Below are positions 22,250-33,480 of a stretch of 64,000 nt of DNA, one piece after another. Location: positions 225,763,035-225,827,034 of the forward strand of contig OX352772.1 in the NCBI GenBank assembly GCA_947095535.1, read 5' to 3'. The position numbers and the translations under genes are program-made. The notes beneath the pieces are model-generated. The model did not search any database and had not been told where the DNA came from. It worked only from the letters and a program-made list of their open reading frames with translations. Positions within the stretch are counted from its first letter, which is position 1, and every line of letters starts with the position of its first letter. The DNA is from Poecilobothrus nobilitatus. Lineage: Eukaryota > Arthropoda > Insecta > Diptera > Dolichopodidae.

Positions 22250-23029
22250 CCTAACTTTTTCGAAATATGCTTATGCTGAGCCAAATAATACTAAAAATGC
22301 TAATAACGTTTTACTTGACATGCAAAACATTTTTAAACGTGATGAAACACACCCAAAAAATATTCAATCTGATCAAGGTTAAAAGTTTTTCAACAAAGAA
22401 TTTAGAAAACTTATGGATAGAAAAAAATTTAATCATTATCATACATATTCTGAAATTAAAACATCCATAGTAGAACGTTTTAATCGAACTTTAAAAAATT
22501 CAATATTGAAACTGTTTAGTTTTCAGGGTAATTATAAATGAATATCTATTTTACCTTCACTTATTGAGAAAAAGAACTCAACATATCATCGTTCAATTAA
22601 ACTCCAACCAAAAAATTTTGCAAAGAAAAACAAAAAATTACTATTAAAAACTGTCTACAGAAATTTAAAAGTGTTTCGTAAAGCAAAATATGAAGTTGGA
22701 GATTATGTTCGTATAAACAAATGTAAAGGTATTTTTTCAAAAGGTTATCAACCCAACTGGTCAACAAAAATATTTACAATTGCAAAAATTAAAAGAAGTG
22801 ATCCAATAACATACAATTTTCTTAATTACACAAATAATCCAATAACGGGTTCTTTTTATGAGCCTAAATTAACACCAGTTAGAAATCCACATGTCTATCT
22901 TGTAGAAGAAATATTTAAAAAAAAGTAAATAAAGTTTTAGTTAGATGGCTTGGTTTTGATAAAAAGCATGATTCATGGATAAATAAAGAAGATATTAATA
23001 ATACTCTACACATATTTAAAGTATTTTAA
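22250..23029 (+). pseudogene. Polinton integrase, C-terminal exon with chromodomain, broken (P1)
   Basis: The plus strand reads FSKYAYAEPNNTKNANNVLL, then NIQSDQG (second catalytic Asp) with a stop right after it (about 22380), then FNHYHTYSEIKTSIVERFNR (catalytic Glu). A second stop follows near 22541. Downstream are YEVGDYVRINKCKGIFSKGY and PNWSTKIFTIAKIKRSDPI, the SH3-like C-terminal domain. After an A-run frameshift at about 22920 comes a short chromodomain, VLVRWLGFDKKHDSWI, ending at 23029. This is the typical end of Polinton integrases. It preserves the empty site for the family C insertion seen in P2. Confidence 0.85.
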
Positions 23030-23854
23030 TTTTTTTATTTATACATTTTACTTTCGCTTTTTTATTTTAGTAAAGTTAATAATATGATTTTAATAAAATA
23101 CATTTATCACAAAAAGCTTTTTTTTTTCATTTTGTTTATATTTAATTATTTACATTATATATAGTATTAGTTTCCAATAATGTACTTCAAGTTTGCATAA
23201 ATGAAAATAATTTTACAAGAAAAAAATTATAAATCTTACTTTATTTTAAATTTATTTTTTTATTTTGCATGTACCTATTTATTCTGTATTCAAATCAAGT
23301 TCATGATTAAGTTCATTAGTCATTTTAGTTACGATTTTATAAATACAACCGCAGAAAATACACCTGTTTCATGTTTTATATTAAAAAAGAATTAAAATAG
23401 CTTGAAGTAATCAAGTTAATGTGCATTTAATTAACATTTTTTAATTTTTATCGCAAAACCAGAAACATTCACTACATACTATAGGATATTTTTGATAATT
23501 TCATAACACTACATCTCTCCAATATAAAATAGTCTATTCAAAATCCAAGGTGGTTGATACATGCTCCCAATAACTTCGGCAGATCCGATTCGGTCCTAGA
23601 GGTCCGCTTCGGTCCTTGCTCCTGCCAAACGGTCTCTTTTAAATCATACTACCAAAGCACTAATTCCCACAAATTTTTTAATGTTCAAACGTGCCATCTT
23701 GAGATCCTAAATCTCCGAACTTGGCCGCTTATGATCTTATTCCAATTCTCATAACCTCCCGAATTCCCCACTTTCCCATTTCGAAATCTCTAAACTTGCT
23801 GAAGCTTCTACGCTTATAACATCGTATACCAAAGCCTTAAACTTGCTACCTTAA
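23030..23854. other. Polinton flank after the integrase (P1)
   Basis: AT-rich sequence homologous to 41340-42304. The first part is possibly Polinton 3' region or terminal repeat. From about 23530 it is more GC-rich, with GGTCCTTGCTCCTGCCAA and ATCTCCGAACTTGGCCGC. I recognise no gene here. No AGTAGT-like duplicated target or terminal inverted repeat could be confirmed. Confidence 0.4.
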
Positions 23855-25044
23855 AACTTTTTAAGCCCACTTAATAATTTAATTTTTAAATTTCATAACA
23901 CAAATTCTCACACTCTAATCTTAAATTCAAATCCATAATACTCTTCATTCAATCATATACGTAATATATATTTTCCGTATAATAACTTGTTTTTATTCTA
24001 ATTATGAAACTTATTCTGCATTAACTTGTTTACCTTTAAAAATATTATTTGAGTTTATATTACACTTAATAACAACGCCGGCTTAATAACATGTTAACTA
24101 ACATCAAAAGCTTTTTAATAGAATTTTTCCAAACTTAATTTCATTTAAATATATTGCGCACATAAATAATTGCAATAATTACATTACTGTAAATAAATTC
24201 ACATATTACTTTAACATGCCAATAACGTCATTATCTGTAGTCAACCATACCCATACTTTGATACTACATGGTCATTACGTCATTTCTTGGAGTCAAACCG
24301 GCATAACTATACTACTTATGTAAAAACTAAATATATTTAAAAAAAAAAATCCAAAATTTTCTGTCGATTAATTATTTTATTTTTGGTTTCGCACTTATTT
24401 CATAGGGCCCTAATAAATATCATATTTTTGAATTTTTTTTTCTTTTAATAATTATATATTTTTTATATAAAATTGTTATGCTCATTAAAATAAACAAAAA
24501 ATTACAATTTTTATTAAAAAGGTTACAATTTTTATTTATTATATTATATATATATGTATGCATGTAAGTATATTAATTTTTATTTTTTGTTTGTTTGAAA
24601 ATTTGCTTTCATAAATTTTAAACCAACTATAAAATTCCTCCTGATTCAAAATCTGGTATACTCATATGTATATATAGATATTCTGAGAAAAGCGGCAATC
24701 CCGATTTTGTATCCAACTCTAAAATGCCTCTTAATTCAGATGTTTGTATATACATAAAAGTTCATTACTTTGTTTGCCAACCAACTGTAAAGTTCTTGCT
24801 AATAATATTTTTACATACATATTTCAACAACAAAACTTTTAAAATTGTGGAAGTTCGACTTCAAAACTCTTCCTAAACAAATTATCGAAATCCAACTTGA
24901 TATTGTATGCAACTGTAAAGTGCATCGTACTTACATTTTTGCACACATATTCAAAAACAACAACAAAATAAAAAGGCAAAATAAATGTATGAGAAATAAA
25001 GTGTGAAAAAGCTTAATTTTTTTTTGAAAGCTTAATTTTTTTTT

Positions 25045-25350
25045 TTTTTTCAAAAATTCCCACTTCTAGCTGCAATATCTCAGAAACGGCAGTACTGATT
25101 AAAATGAAACAAGACGTATATTAACGATACTATTCTGCTTTCCAATATTGTTGAAAATGATTCTATTTTATTGACTTACGGGAAAAATGTAACAGCTAAA
25201 TTAAACAGTACAAAATGTTAAGAAAATTTTGTAATGCATTTTCGGCCACTAGATGGCGTTTCCGCAACCAGTGACATATATATTTGGAAACGTGATGTCA
25301 TACAGTACCGTTACGTTATGACGTCATTACGTAACCTTCCCCCCTATACT
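25045..25350. repeat. T segment, first copy in R3
   Basis: About 300 bp with CAGAAACGGCAGTACTGATT, AATGAAACAAGACGTATATT, CCACTAGATGGCG, TGACGTCATTACG and CTTCCGC-type words. A diverged direct copy lies 4.4 kb to the right (29480-29790), with others at 17895-18190, 47570-47880 and, inverted, 60660-60985. The spacing looks like a terminal direct repeat around a 4.4-kb interior, but no coding region supports a class. Confidence 0.6.
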
Positions 25351-26315
25351 TCCGCTTTTAGAGATAGAGGTATAAAAAAAATATTTTGTTTATATAAATT
25401 CATATGGCGTGTTGGTATTATATGTATGAAATTTGGACTTAACAAAAAAATTAAAAAACCTTAAAGTTGATCGGATTAAAAAATGTTCTATGGCAAAGTG
25501 TTGCTCTTTATTTGTGTAACAACTTTTTGTTAATAAATTTTCTCATAATATATTTCTGTTACGAAATATTCGTAAAAAACTTAAAAATGACACTAGTGAA
25601 CTACTACTTGCGGTTGTCCAGTTTGCTCCAAACGCTTATCAATTCGAGATATTTACATCAAAACCTTGAATATGAAATTTCAAAAAATTCCAAAAAATGT
25701 TTAAGTTAAACTCAGTCGTTTTAAATTTAAAAATTTTTAGTATGAAAACAATACCTACCTTATACATGTGTGCGGTCGGTGTTTTGTATAACAAATTTGT
25801 TGGCATTTAAAGAAAATGCATTTCTTTTGGCATTCGATAACTGAAGATATCAGAACGTTTGCGGTAAAGCACTAACAGCACTTGCGGATAAATGAGAACG
25901 TCAAAATGAAAGCTGTATTGGATATTGATAACTATAGTTGTCGGGTAAAAAGAAGGAAACCACAAGAGTTATTACAATGAGCGATGGAAAGACATTGTTA
26001 TCTTTTGAAGATCTCCACCGACCTACGAAAAAAAAAAATTTAATGAAGAGAGATGTGAAATTTTTACTTTCACAATTAATCGTTTGACAGCATTAGTCAT
26101 TCATTAGAAATTAGAAAACAATATTTGCGAATACAAAATAAATATTCTTTTTAATTTTAAAATTATATTAATAGGGTTTTATATAAAAAAAATTTTATAT
26201 TATTTAACCTTAAAGTTGCACGATGAACCAAAGTGTGTTGATGTTGGTTAGCTGCTCATATCGATCCAAAAAGAAATTAATTCAGAAAACTTACCAAAAC
26301 TACCTCTTTCCAGAA

Positions 26316-26347
26316 TATACATATATATATATATTTATATATATACA
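26316..26347. repeat. Short (TA)n tract in R3
   Basis: ATACATATATATATATATTTATATATATA, ahead of ACAGGGTGCC; the R2 counterpart is expanded to about 120 bp. Confidence 0.85.
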
Positions 26348-29300
26348 GGGTGCCCGGGACTTAAAGGTCACGAAGAACGGAGGTGATCGGGAAGTTCATA
26401 AAACAAAAAAATTGTTCATGAGCGGGGAGCTATTACTAACGCTTTCAGAGATAATGGCCTTCAAAGTAATTTCGTTAAGTTTTTAAAGAAGAAACAACAC
26501 CTTTGCCCCTGCATAACGTAGTTTGAAATACACCTCTCTCCAGAAGAACCTTATTTCCGCTGGCGTTCTGTTACTGCACCGATGTAGTAGCCTAAGACCA
26601 AAGGAATAAAATTTTTAACAATGTTTGTCATTACTGATTTTCCATTTACTATGCAATAGTGTATGAAAGTTATTAAATGTCCGTGTAAATGTCTTATCAG
26701 TTATTTTACAAAATGGTGAGATTTAGGTAACAAAATAGGGCAAGAATTCCTCACACTTGCCAAAAAATCAGGCCCATTCAAGCAATTTGATTTAAGATGT
26801 TCTTGTGGCGTACAACCTCTTAATAAAATGTCAGCGGCTATTCGAAGAACTAGTAATATGTCTCTATTTTATTCCTTCAGTTGATTCTTAAATTTGACAC
26901 AAACTATTTGAAATGAATGTAGATAAAGTTAGCGAATGTGAAGCTAACCAATCAATAATATCATTCTATAGTCCATATATTTTTTTCATAATTGAATACA
27001 TTTTTCTTAACTGTTTTTACCTGTTTAGTTATTTCTCTACATGTAATTTTCATTGAAAATTTCCAATTTAGGGATTTTGAAATTTAGAAGGGAGCGGTAC
27101 GAAATCCATAAAAAAAATCCCAAAGGGCAAAATCTCAAGTTAACTATAAATCCCAAAATCCAAAATCCCAAATTTCAAAATACCAAAATTCGAAATTACA
27201 AAATCCGAAAATATCAATTTCCCAAAACTTCAAAAAGAAAATGCGAAGATTTTCAATTTGAAGCGATTTTAAACATTTTTAGTGGTCGGTTATAAAATCA
27301 ATGTTATACTCTTTTTACAGAATATTTATATAATATGTGTATGGGAGATTCTGAGTTAAAGCAGGTTTTGGAGTTAAATTTAAAATCAAAGTTATACGCT
27401 TTCTAAAATTTTTATATATGTATATGGGAGATTCTGAATTGGGAGGGACTTTAGAGTTGGATTCAATATCAGATTTCCATTTATAAGGGAACCATTAATA
27501 AGGGTTTAGGGGCGGCTACGTCTAATAATTAGGAGGTCCTTGCAGTTGGTTACAAAATAGCAGTTTTACGCCTTTTACGGAATATTTACATATGTGTTTA
27601 TGATATATTCTGAACTTAGAGTGACTTGAAATTTTAGATGGTTATGAAATGAAGGAATTTTTGAGTGTCTAAATAATTTAATATAAACTAAAACTTTACC
27701 AACCACATTTCTAGGTCTTTTAAAACGAGATTTATTGGGACGTGAAATACGAGATTTATTGGGGCGCGGCATTTGAAATTTTCTAAAAACATGTCAGGTT
27801 TAATGGCAATAACTTTTATGAAATTTGGTTGCTCTAGCACAGCAAGTTGAAGCTTCTTGCACATCCTGAAACGTAATGAAGCTAAGTGTCTGCCATAATT
27901 CAAAAGATGATCAAGTTTTAGGGCAATTCTGTAAAATTTGGTTGTGCTGGTGCAACAGGTTCGGGTAGCTGCCATACAACTTCTCTTTTTAAGTGAAAAT
28001 AACTCCGAGTCTATTGAAGCTAGGTATCTGAAATTTTGTAAAATATGTCGAATAGCATGCTAACAACTTCTTCTGTAAAATTTGATTGTGTTGGTGCAAC
28101 AGGTCGGGGTAGCTGTCATACAACTTCAAAATTTATAGAAATATATCACGATATTAAAACATCTGAAATTTTGTAAACAAAGGTCAAGTTTTATTGAAAT
28201 AACATAATATATTATTACGTTCAAACGGGTATAGAAGTGTTGACACAGTTTCCTCTACTGCACTCTTCCTCGTCTTAATCTAGCTTTGCATTATTCAATA
28301 ACAAATTTAATTGATAAAATAAAACAAAAATGAACATTGAACTTTTATTATAAAAAAATTAAAGAGTATTTTTAAATAATAACATTTTTTTTTTGGAAAT
28401 TGACCAAAAAGTTTTTTTACTATAATTTCTGTTTTTTTACTATAACTACATATATAGATATTATGATGAAAATGTAGGGGACAAAAAAGAGGAACAATAA
28501 ACCGTAAAAAACATTATTATGTTAATACTGTTATGTTTAGAATAAAAAAGCTTCACCTAAATGATATTTTTTTTTAAAAAGTTTATAATTTTTAATTTCA
28601 CTCTCCAATATATCTTGTTTTAAGAGACCCAAAAAGATGGTTGATATAGTTTTAGAATGAAATTTATTAGGCTTTTTAATTTGGCACTTGGTTTCCTGGG
28701 CTATCGTTATATCAAACCTATGTTTATTCTACACACATGTTTTTAAGATAAGTATAATATATATTTTTCGTTAATTATTTACAACATAAATTAAAATAAC
28801 TACATGCATTTAAAGAGTTTTAAAATTTTCTTTTTACACACTACATACATATTTAACTGTTACTGTTTAATTTTTTGTTCCGCACTTTAACCATGGTGAT
28901 GTTTAACATTTCAAACCCTAAATTCTTTGTATTTCGTGTTGTTGCTCTGAATATATGAAATAAATAATATACGGAAATTATAATATATTAAAAATTTTAT
29001 TAGAAACTATATACATTTATTAAGATTATGTGGATCGATAATTACCGAATTTTAAAATATAAATTAATTTTAGATAGAAAACAAAGTAAAAAGTTATGAA
29101 AGACTATGACTTTATATTAATATTACTATTATAAAAAATGAATATAGTTCTTTAGTAGATTACAAAATCTGTGATCCAGTTTTTTGCTGCATTGCGTTTT
29201 AAACTTATTTAATATTTATTTTAATTAATTTTATTTATATGTATATGTTATGAATGTTATTTTTATTACAAAATTATAAAAGACCGGAAGAAGCTTTTTT

Positions 29301-29479
29301 ATTATCCTTTATAAAAATCAGAAATAGGTTTTTCGACTTTGTTCAAATCTAATCATTTTAGCACTTATTCTACTAAAAATTAAAAATATAAAATAACAAA
29401 TGCATAAAAAACTTTGGACTTATTTTTAAATTAGCTATCACTCCGATTGTTAGCTGCACTGATTGTTCTAACTGCAAAT

Positions 29480-29790
29480 TTCCACTTTTAACTCCAATAT
29501 TGCAGAAACGGTAGTACAGATTAAGATGAAACAAGATGTTTATTAACGACAGTATTATGCGGTATAATATTGTAGAAAATTTTTCCAGTTTATTGTCTAA
29601 TGCCGAAAATATAACGGTTTAATTTAAATAGTACAAAATGCTTAGAACGCATTTTTCGACCGCTAGATGGCGGCATCGGCACTAATGCCATATATATTCG
29701 AAAACTTGGAGATATAAATAGAGTTATATGAAGACGTCATCAAAATCAATGACCCTCCTCTGCGGAAGTATATCCGGATTGCTTTGTGCA
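29480..29790. repeat. T segment, second copy in R3
   Basis: Diverged direct copy of 25045-25350 (CAGAAACGGTAGTACAGATT, GACCGCTAGATGGCGGCATC, GAAGACGTCATC, CTGCGGAAGTATATCCGG). It lies about 270 bp before the Penelope-like RT remnant, so it could be part of that element's terminal region. The same relation holds in R4 (47570-47880). Confidence 0.6.
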
Positions 29791-30059
29791 ACATATTGTT
29801 TGATAATGAGAAGAATGAAAATTCTAGGGAAATAAGGGACCATATCTATCATTTTATCAGTTCTCACAATAAATGAGTTTCCCTAACCAGTTTTGAACCT
29901 CCAAGGATTTCCAAGATCTAGAAATATTTTCTTTATTTGAAAACCTTTTCGTCTGACATAGGAAAAAACTTGGCATAGTAAAAAACACACAAGCTGGTAA
30001 TGTAATTATGTGATATCGTTATTAAAACTTTACGTTCATGATTTGTTGCTTGCTCTAGG

Positions 30060-31030
30060 AACTCAGTAAATTATGTACTTAAAGATTTTAATAGTATCGA
30101 CGACAAGATACAGTTTACGATACAGATGGAGAAAGAAAATAAACTACCAATCTTAGATATAGGCATAATAAGAAACGATAATGGAAAACTATCAACTGAC
30201 TGGTTTATTAAACCTATCGCCTCTGGCAGAATGTTAAATTTTCTTTCAAATCATCCAATTTAACAAAAAAGAAACATCATTATTAATATGTTGAATAAAG
30301 AATTTAACATTTATTGATTATATTATTAGATAGATTATTAGATATAGATATTGATTATTTAAAGTATTCAATTTATTGATAAAAGTTTAAAAATTGTAAA
30401 AAATATTTTGATAAACAACAATTACCTTACGTATTTCATCGATCAAGTTTTCGAAAACTTTTTTAGAAAACGGAACATAAACAATAACACAATATACTTA
30501 CAAGCTAGATTCTGCAATAGAATATTTTTTAAATTCCAATATATTCCACAAGTTTCCTACAAACTAAAAAGATTATTCACTCAATACACACCAGATTGTT
30601 ATTGCGTTTTTTATAATACTAAAACTAAACTGCAAATTCTATTTTTACAAAGTTGAAAGACAAAGAGGATAATTCACATACCTCGAAAATAATATATAAA
30701 ATTTACTGCATGAATTGTGATTCGTGTTACATTGGACAAACTACAATTTCTGGAAAATAGAATAAGAAAAGGCCAATACGACTTTGATATTAGAAGTATT
30801 GATAAAAATGATAAACCGGCTTTAGCCCGTCATCATTTCGAAAATGTAAACCACCGATTAAATTTTGAAAACACAAAATTATGAGATAATGAAACAAACT
30901 GGCTGAAGAGAAACATAGGTGAAATGATTCATATTGAGCTGAATAGTAATAATATTAACTGCAAAACAAACACGCAGGAATTGAATGTCAAGTCTCAAGT
31001 CACTTATATTATGTATCACATGTTATAAGA
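30060..31030 (+). pseudogene. Penelope-like element remnant: RT end and GIY-YIG endonuclease (R3)
   Basis: The plus strand reads FNSIDDKIQFTIQMEKENK, LPILDIGIIRNDNGKLSTDW, FIKPIASGRMLNFLSNHPI, the late palm/thumb of Penelope-type reverse transcriptases. A stop and a short internal loss follow, then LINNNYLTYFIDQVFENFF and YIPQVSYKLKRLFTQYTPDC. The C-terminal endonuclease region is frameshifted near 30745. It carries NRIRKGQYDFDIRSIDKNDK, HHFENVNHRLNFENTK and WLKRNIGEMIHIEL. Penelope proteins combine RT with a GIY-YIG nuclease in this order. Inactive. Confidence 0.8.
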
Positions 31031-31257
31031 AGTATTAACATGTGGTAAATATTAGTTCGAAAATATTTATTATATTTTTATTTGACTTTAATTTTCGGTT
31101 TTAAATTGTTGTTCTAATTATAATTTCGATTTTAATTTTAGTTTTTGTTTGCAATTTAATTTCGATTTTTATATTTATATATACATATATATTTTTTTTC
31201 TTTATTATTAGTTAATTCAGTTGTATAATTTGCAAGTATTAAAAATTTTTGAGTGAT

Positions 31258-31466
31258 ATGATTTCTTTTCAAAAAAAAAACACACTATTTGTTAAGGAAA
31301 TTCAAATGTTTTTTATTTAATGTGAAGTACAATCGATACAATTAAGTTCTGAATAAAACGTTATTCAAATGGCCTCCACGACTTCTTTTGCAGGAACGAA
31401 TTCGATGAACCCAATTTTCGAGCACTTTTTCTACTAAATCAAGTCGTATGTCATAACATATATATG
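31258..31466 (-). mobile_element. Mariner/Tc1-like transposon 3' end, inverted
   Basis: On the minus strand the sequence encodes the end of a transposase-like frame (LVEKVLENWVHRI, then RSCKRSRGGHLNDVLF in this family) and then AT-rich sequence up to GAAATCATATCACTC. Copies on the plus strand are at 50020, 54548 and 61000. Where the terminus is kept it reads TTGGAAAACCCTGTAT, an ACAGGG-type end. The family is inferred as Tc1/mariner from these features; no DDE core is present. It sits at the R3/P2 border. Confidence 0.5.
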
Positions 31467-31562
31467 TCATAACAGTAATGTCTTACTGAGAAGTTTTCTT
31501 ATTACACCAGATAATATAGTACCAATTAATGTCAGCAAATATCCTCCATGTTGAATTAACAT
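31467..31562 (-). CDS. Possible Polinton small hydrophobic protein (pX-like), fragment
   Basis: A 31-residue minus-strand frame starts MLIQHGGYLLTLIGTILSGV and ends with basic and leucine residues. Polintons often carry a short protein ending in a basic patch, GG and a hydrophobic helix near the ATPase, similar to adenoviral core peptides. The frame here has the basic run (NAKRK) just upstream, the GG and the helix, and lies beyond the ATPase end. The assignment rests on pattern memory and context; chance is possible given the length. Confidence 0.35.
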   Translation of the reverse strand: MLIQHGGYLLTLIGTILSGVIRKLLSKTLLL

Positions 31563-31639
31563 TTTGCGTTTAGCGTTTGTACCTTTTTATGAACACGCTA
31601 AGAGTCTCAATTGTTTTTTATGTTTTTATTACAATTTTA

Positions 31640-32445
31640 GCAATAGTTTTTATTATAACATCATCACAATATTTTTACGAAAATTCTTGTTGCTTGCATT
31701 TTTCTAGTATATGTAACATATGTCGGTTTTACTTCAACCGTTTCATATTTTAAGCAATTGTTTAAATCTTTGGTAGCATAAAAACAAACGCAATATTCCT
31801 ATGAGAATATGTTGGTTCTAATTCGAAACAAATCGTTAACGTCTTGCGTAAAATCTAATACAATATAACCGTGTATGCTTGATGTTGATTCTTTATATAC
31901 CCCCAGGAAGTCTTTTATATTTTCGGAATATAGTTGTCTGTCTATCTAGAGAAAAAAACTGCGATTTGTCTCGAGGGTTTTTTAAAAAGTACGAAATATT
32001 TACAATTTAATTAAATATCTCCATATTTCCCCTGATAAATATCTCGTGAGAATTTCCTTTGATGAATATCTCGTGAGAATTTCCCTTGATGAAAAATGTT
32101 TTGCGTTAATAATATAATAGACAAATTACGGTGGTTCGAACCTTTAGTAAAAAGTTTACATACTTGTTTGTTTGCTGAATCTAACATTAAATCATCTTAA
32201 ACAATTAACGTAGGTTTATTTTCCCTTTTACTAAGCTCTTCCGTAATGCCGGTAAAATAATCTATATCAAGGAGATCTATATTTTTTGGAACAGCAGAAA
32301 TTTCTGGGTTACACCATTTTATTTTTTCAATTTTGGGATGTATCAATCTAGTAATATTTTTGATTAAGTTGCATACAAATGTTGTTTTCCCACATCCAGA
32401 TGATCCCGCTACCATAATCGTAAATGGATGATTAAAATATATCAT
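31640..32445 (-). pseudogene. Polinton/Maverick packaging ATPase, nearly full-length but broken (P2)
   Basis: The N-terminus with FNHPFTIMVAGSSGCGKTTF (Walker A) lies at 32445-32370. A stop replaces a residue just before the Walker B-like DDLMLDSANKQ (about 32200). The sensor-like region LFTKGSNHRNLSIILLTQNI is followed by FHQGK and a duplicated KFSRDI segment. The C-terminal GYIVLDFTQDVNDLFRIRTN is at about 31890-31825. These are the ordered motifs of the A32/FtsK-HerA-type packaging ATPase of Polintons. There are several stops and frame changes. It is less deleted than the P1 copy. Confidence 0.85.
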
Positions 32446-32586
32446 TATCGGTTCGTGTTTTAAAAATGATTAAGAGGTAAAATAGTTTCGTCTTGAAATA
32501 TATATAAGCAGCAAAAGTGAATTATAGCTTATTCTCAGTTTAAAAAATGAAGGTGAAAGATGTATAATTTATTCTCATTTTAAGAG
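32446..32586. promoter_or_regulatory. Divergent intergenic region ATPase/integrase (P2)
   Basis: Same layout as 3730-3870: a TATATATAAGCAG word and a duplicated TTATTCTCA-type block ahead of the integrase ATG. Promoter function is inferred from the head-to-head gene order. Confidence 0.35.
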
Positions 32587-33002
32587 ATGGAGGTGAAAGA
32601 AGTGGAAAAGTTTTTAAAATCATATTCCTCTGTGTTACTAAATGAGCATAAGCAACGTATTTTTCACATGTTTAAATACATTAAAGAATTTCGAACAACA
32701 GAAAAATTTACGTCTATATACATTTTGCTCTTTGTTCTTGGGCTTACGACAACTCGTCATCTGGACCAGATACATGTAACTGTTGCTCTATAGAAAATTG
32801 TAAAATAGAATTGAAAAATCTGAATAAATGGTACAAGCATAATGTCAAGGGCACAATAGTATCGGAAATACATAGACCAGCCAGACGAAACTTTCGTCGA
32901 AGAAAATTTATTCAAAAAGGTTTAAACGATACATGGCAAATCGATTTAGTAGAAATGATTCCATATGCAAAGTATAACAAAGGAAATAAATATTTATTAA
33001 CT
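32587..33002 (+). pseudogene. Polinton integrase, N-terminal exon, frameshifted (P2)
   Basis: The ATG at 32587 opens MEVKEVEKFLKSYSS and YIKEFRTTEKFTSIY. A deletion/frameshift near 32725 moves the continuation to another frame: SIENCKIELKNLNKWYKHN, then IHRPARRNFRRRKFIQKGL, DTWQIDLVEMIPYAKYNKGN and KYLLT. It ends at GTAAGATA (33002), the same donor-like site as in P1. The first catalytic Asp (QIDLVEM) is kept. Confidence 0.82.
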
Positions 33003-33480
33003 GTAAGATACTTTTTTTTCTTTATTTATAAAAAAAAATATATAATTTTGTATACACTTTAGTTTAAATTAATTCTAAGTTAATAATTTATTAATTCTTC
33101 AATATTTTGTTTGAATATTAAATGCATTAGTTTTGTACGACTCTGGCATAAAAGCTGTGTATTCTCATTATATTATAAAATGTTGTTTGACTTTTGTTCA
33201 TTATATTTCATATTTTCTTTTTTTTTCACAATTTCAATTAAATTTTGTTTGTACTTACAATCTCTTTATTTTATTACATTATTCATTATTTCCAAAAAAA
33301 ATTTTTTTTTTGTGCTTATACAAAATACCTTTACTTATACCTTTGTTTTCTTTACTATTTGCATAAGTTACAATAATGATTTTTTTTTTGTACTTATACC
33401 TTTGTTTTCTTTTACATAACTATTTACATAAGTTACAATTAAGATCAAGAACAAAAAGAAAAACGTAGAAGTAGGCTAAT
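33003..33480. other. T-rich intron / LINE 3' UTR interval (P2)
   Basis: Homolog of 4294-4740: T-runs and duplicated CCTTTGTTTTCTTTAC-type words. The exact border between Polinton intron and LINE 3' end cannot be placed. No coding sequence. Confidence 0.5.

Larger units (their letters stand above)
23855..31257. repeat. Block R copy 3 (R3), most complete copy
   Basis: It runs from the CCCACTTAATAATTT start to the sequence after the Penelope remnant. Order: A/T-rich start, degenerate 100-bp repeats (24600-24790), T segment (25045-25350), a run matching R1 (25350-28230), AT-rich tail (28240-29470), a second diverged T segment (29480-29790) and a Penelope-like remnant (30060-31030). R4 shows the same order. 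I see no other coding region. Confidence 0.8.

Noticed and set aside
29690..29790. Search for a hammerhead ribozyme core (CTGATGA ... GAAA) in the T segment before the Penelope remnant
   Set aside because: Only TTGATGA-like words on the minus strand were found and no matching GAAA arm with stems. Not enough to call.
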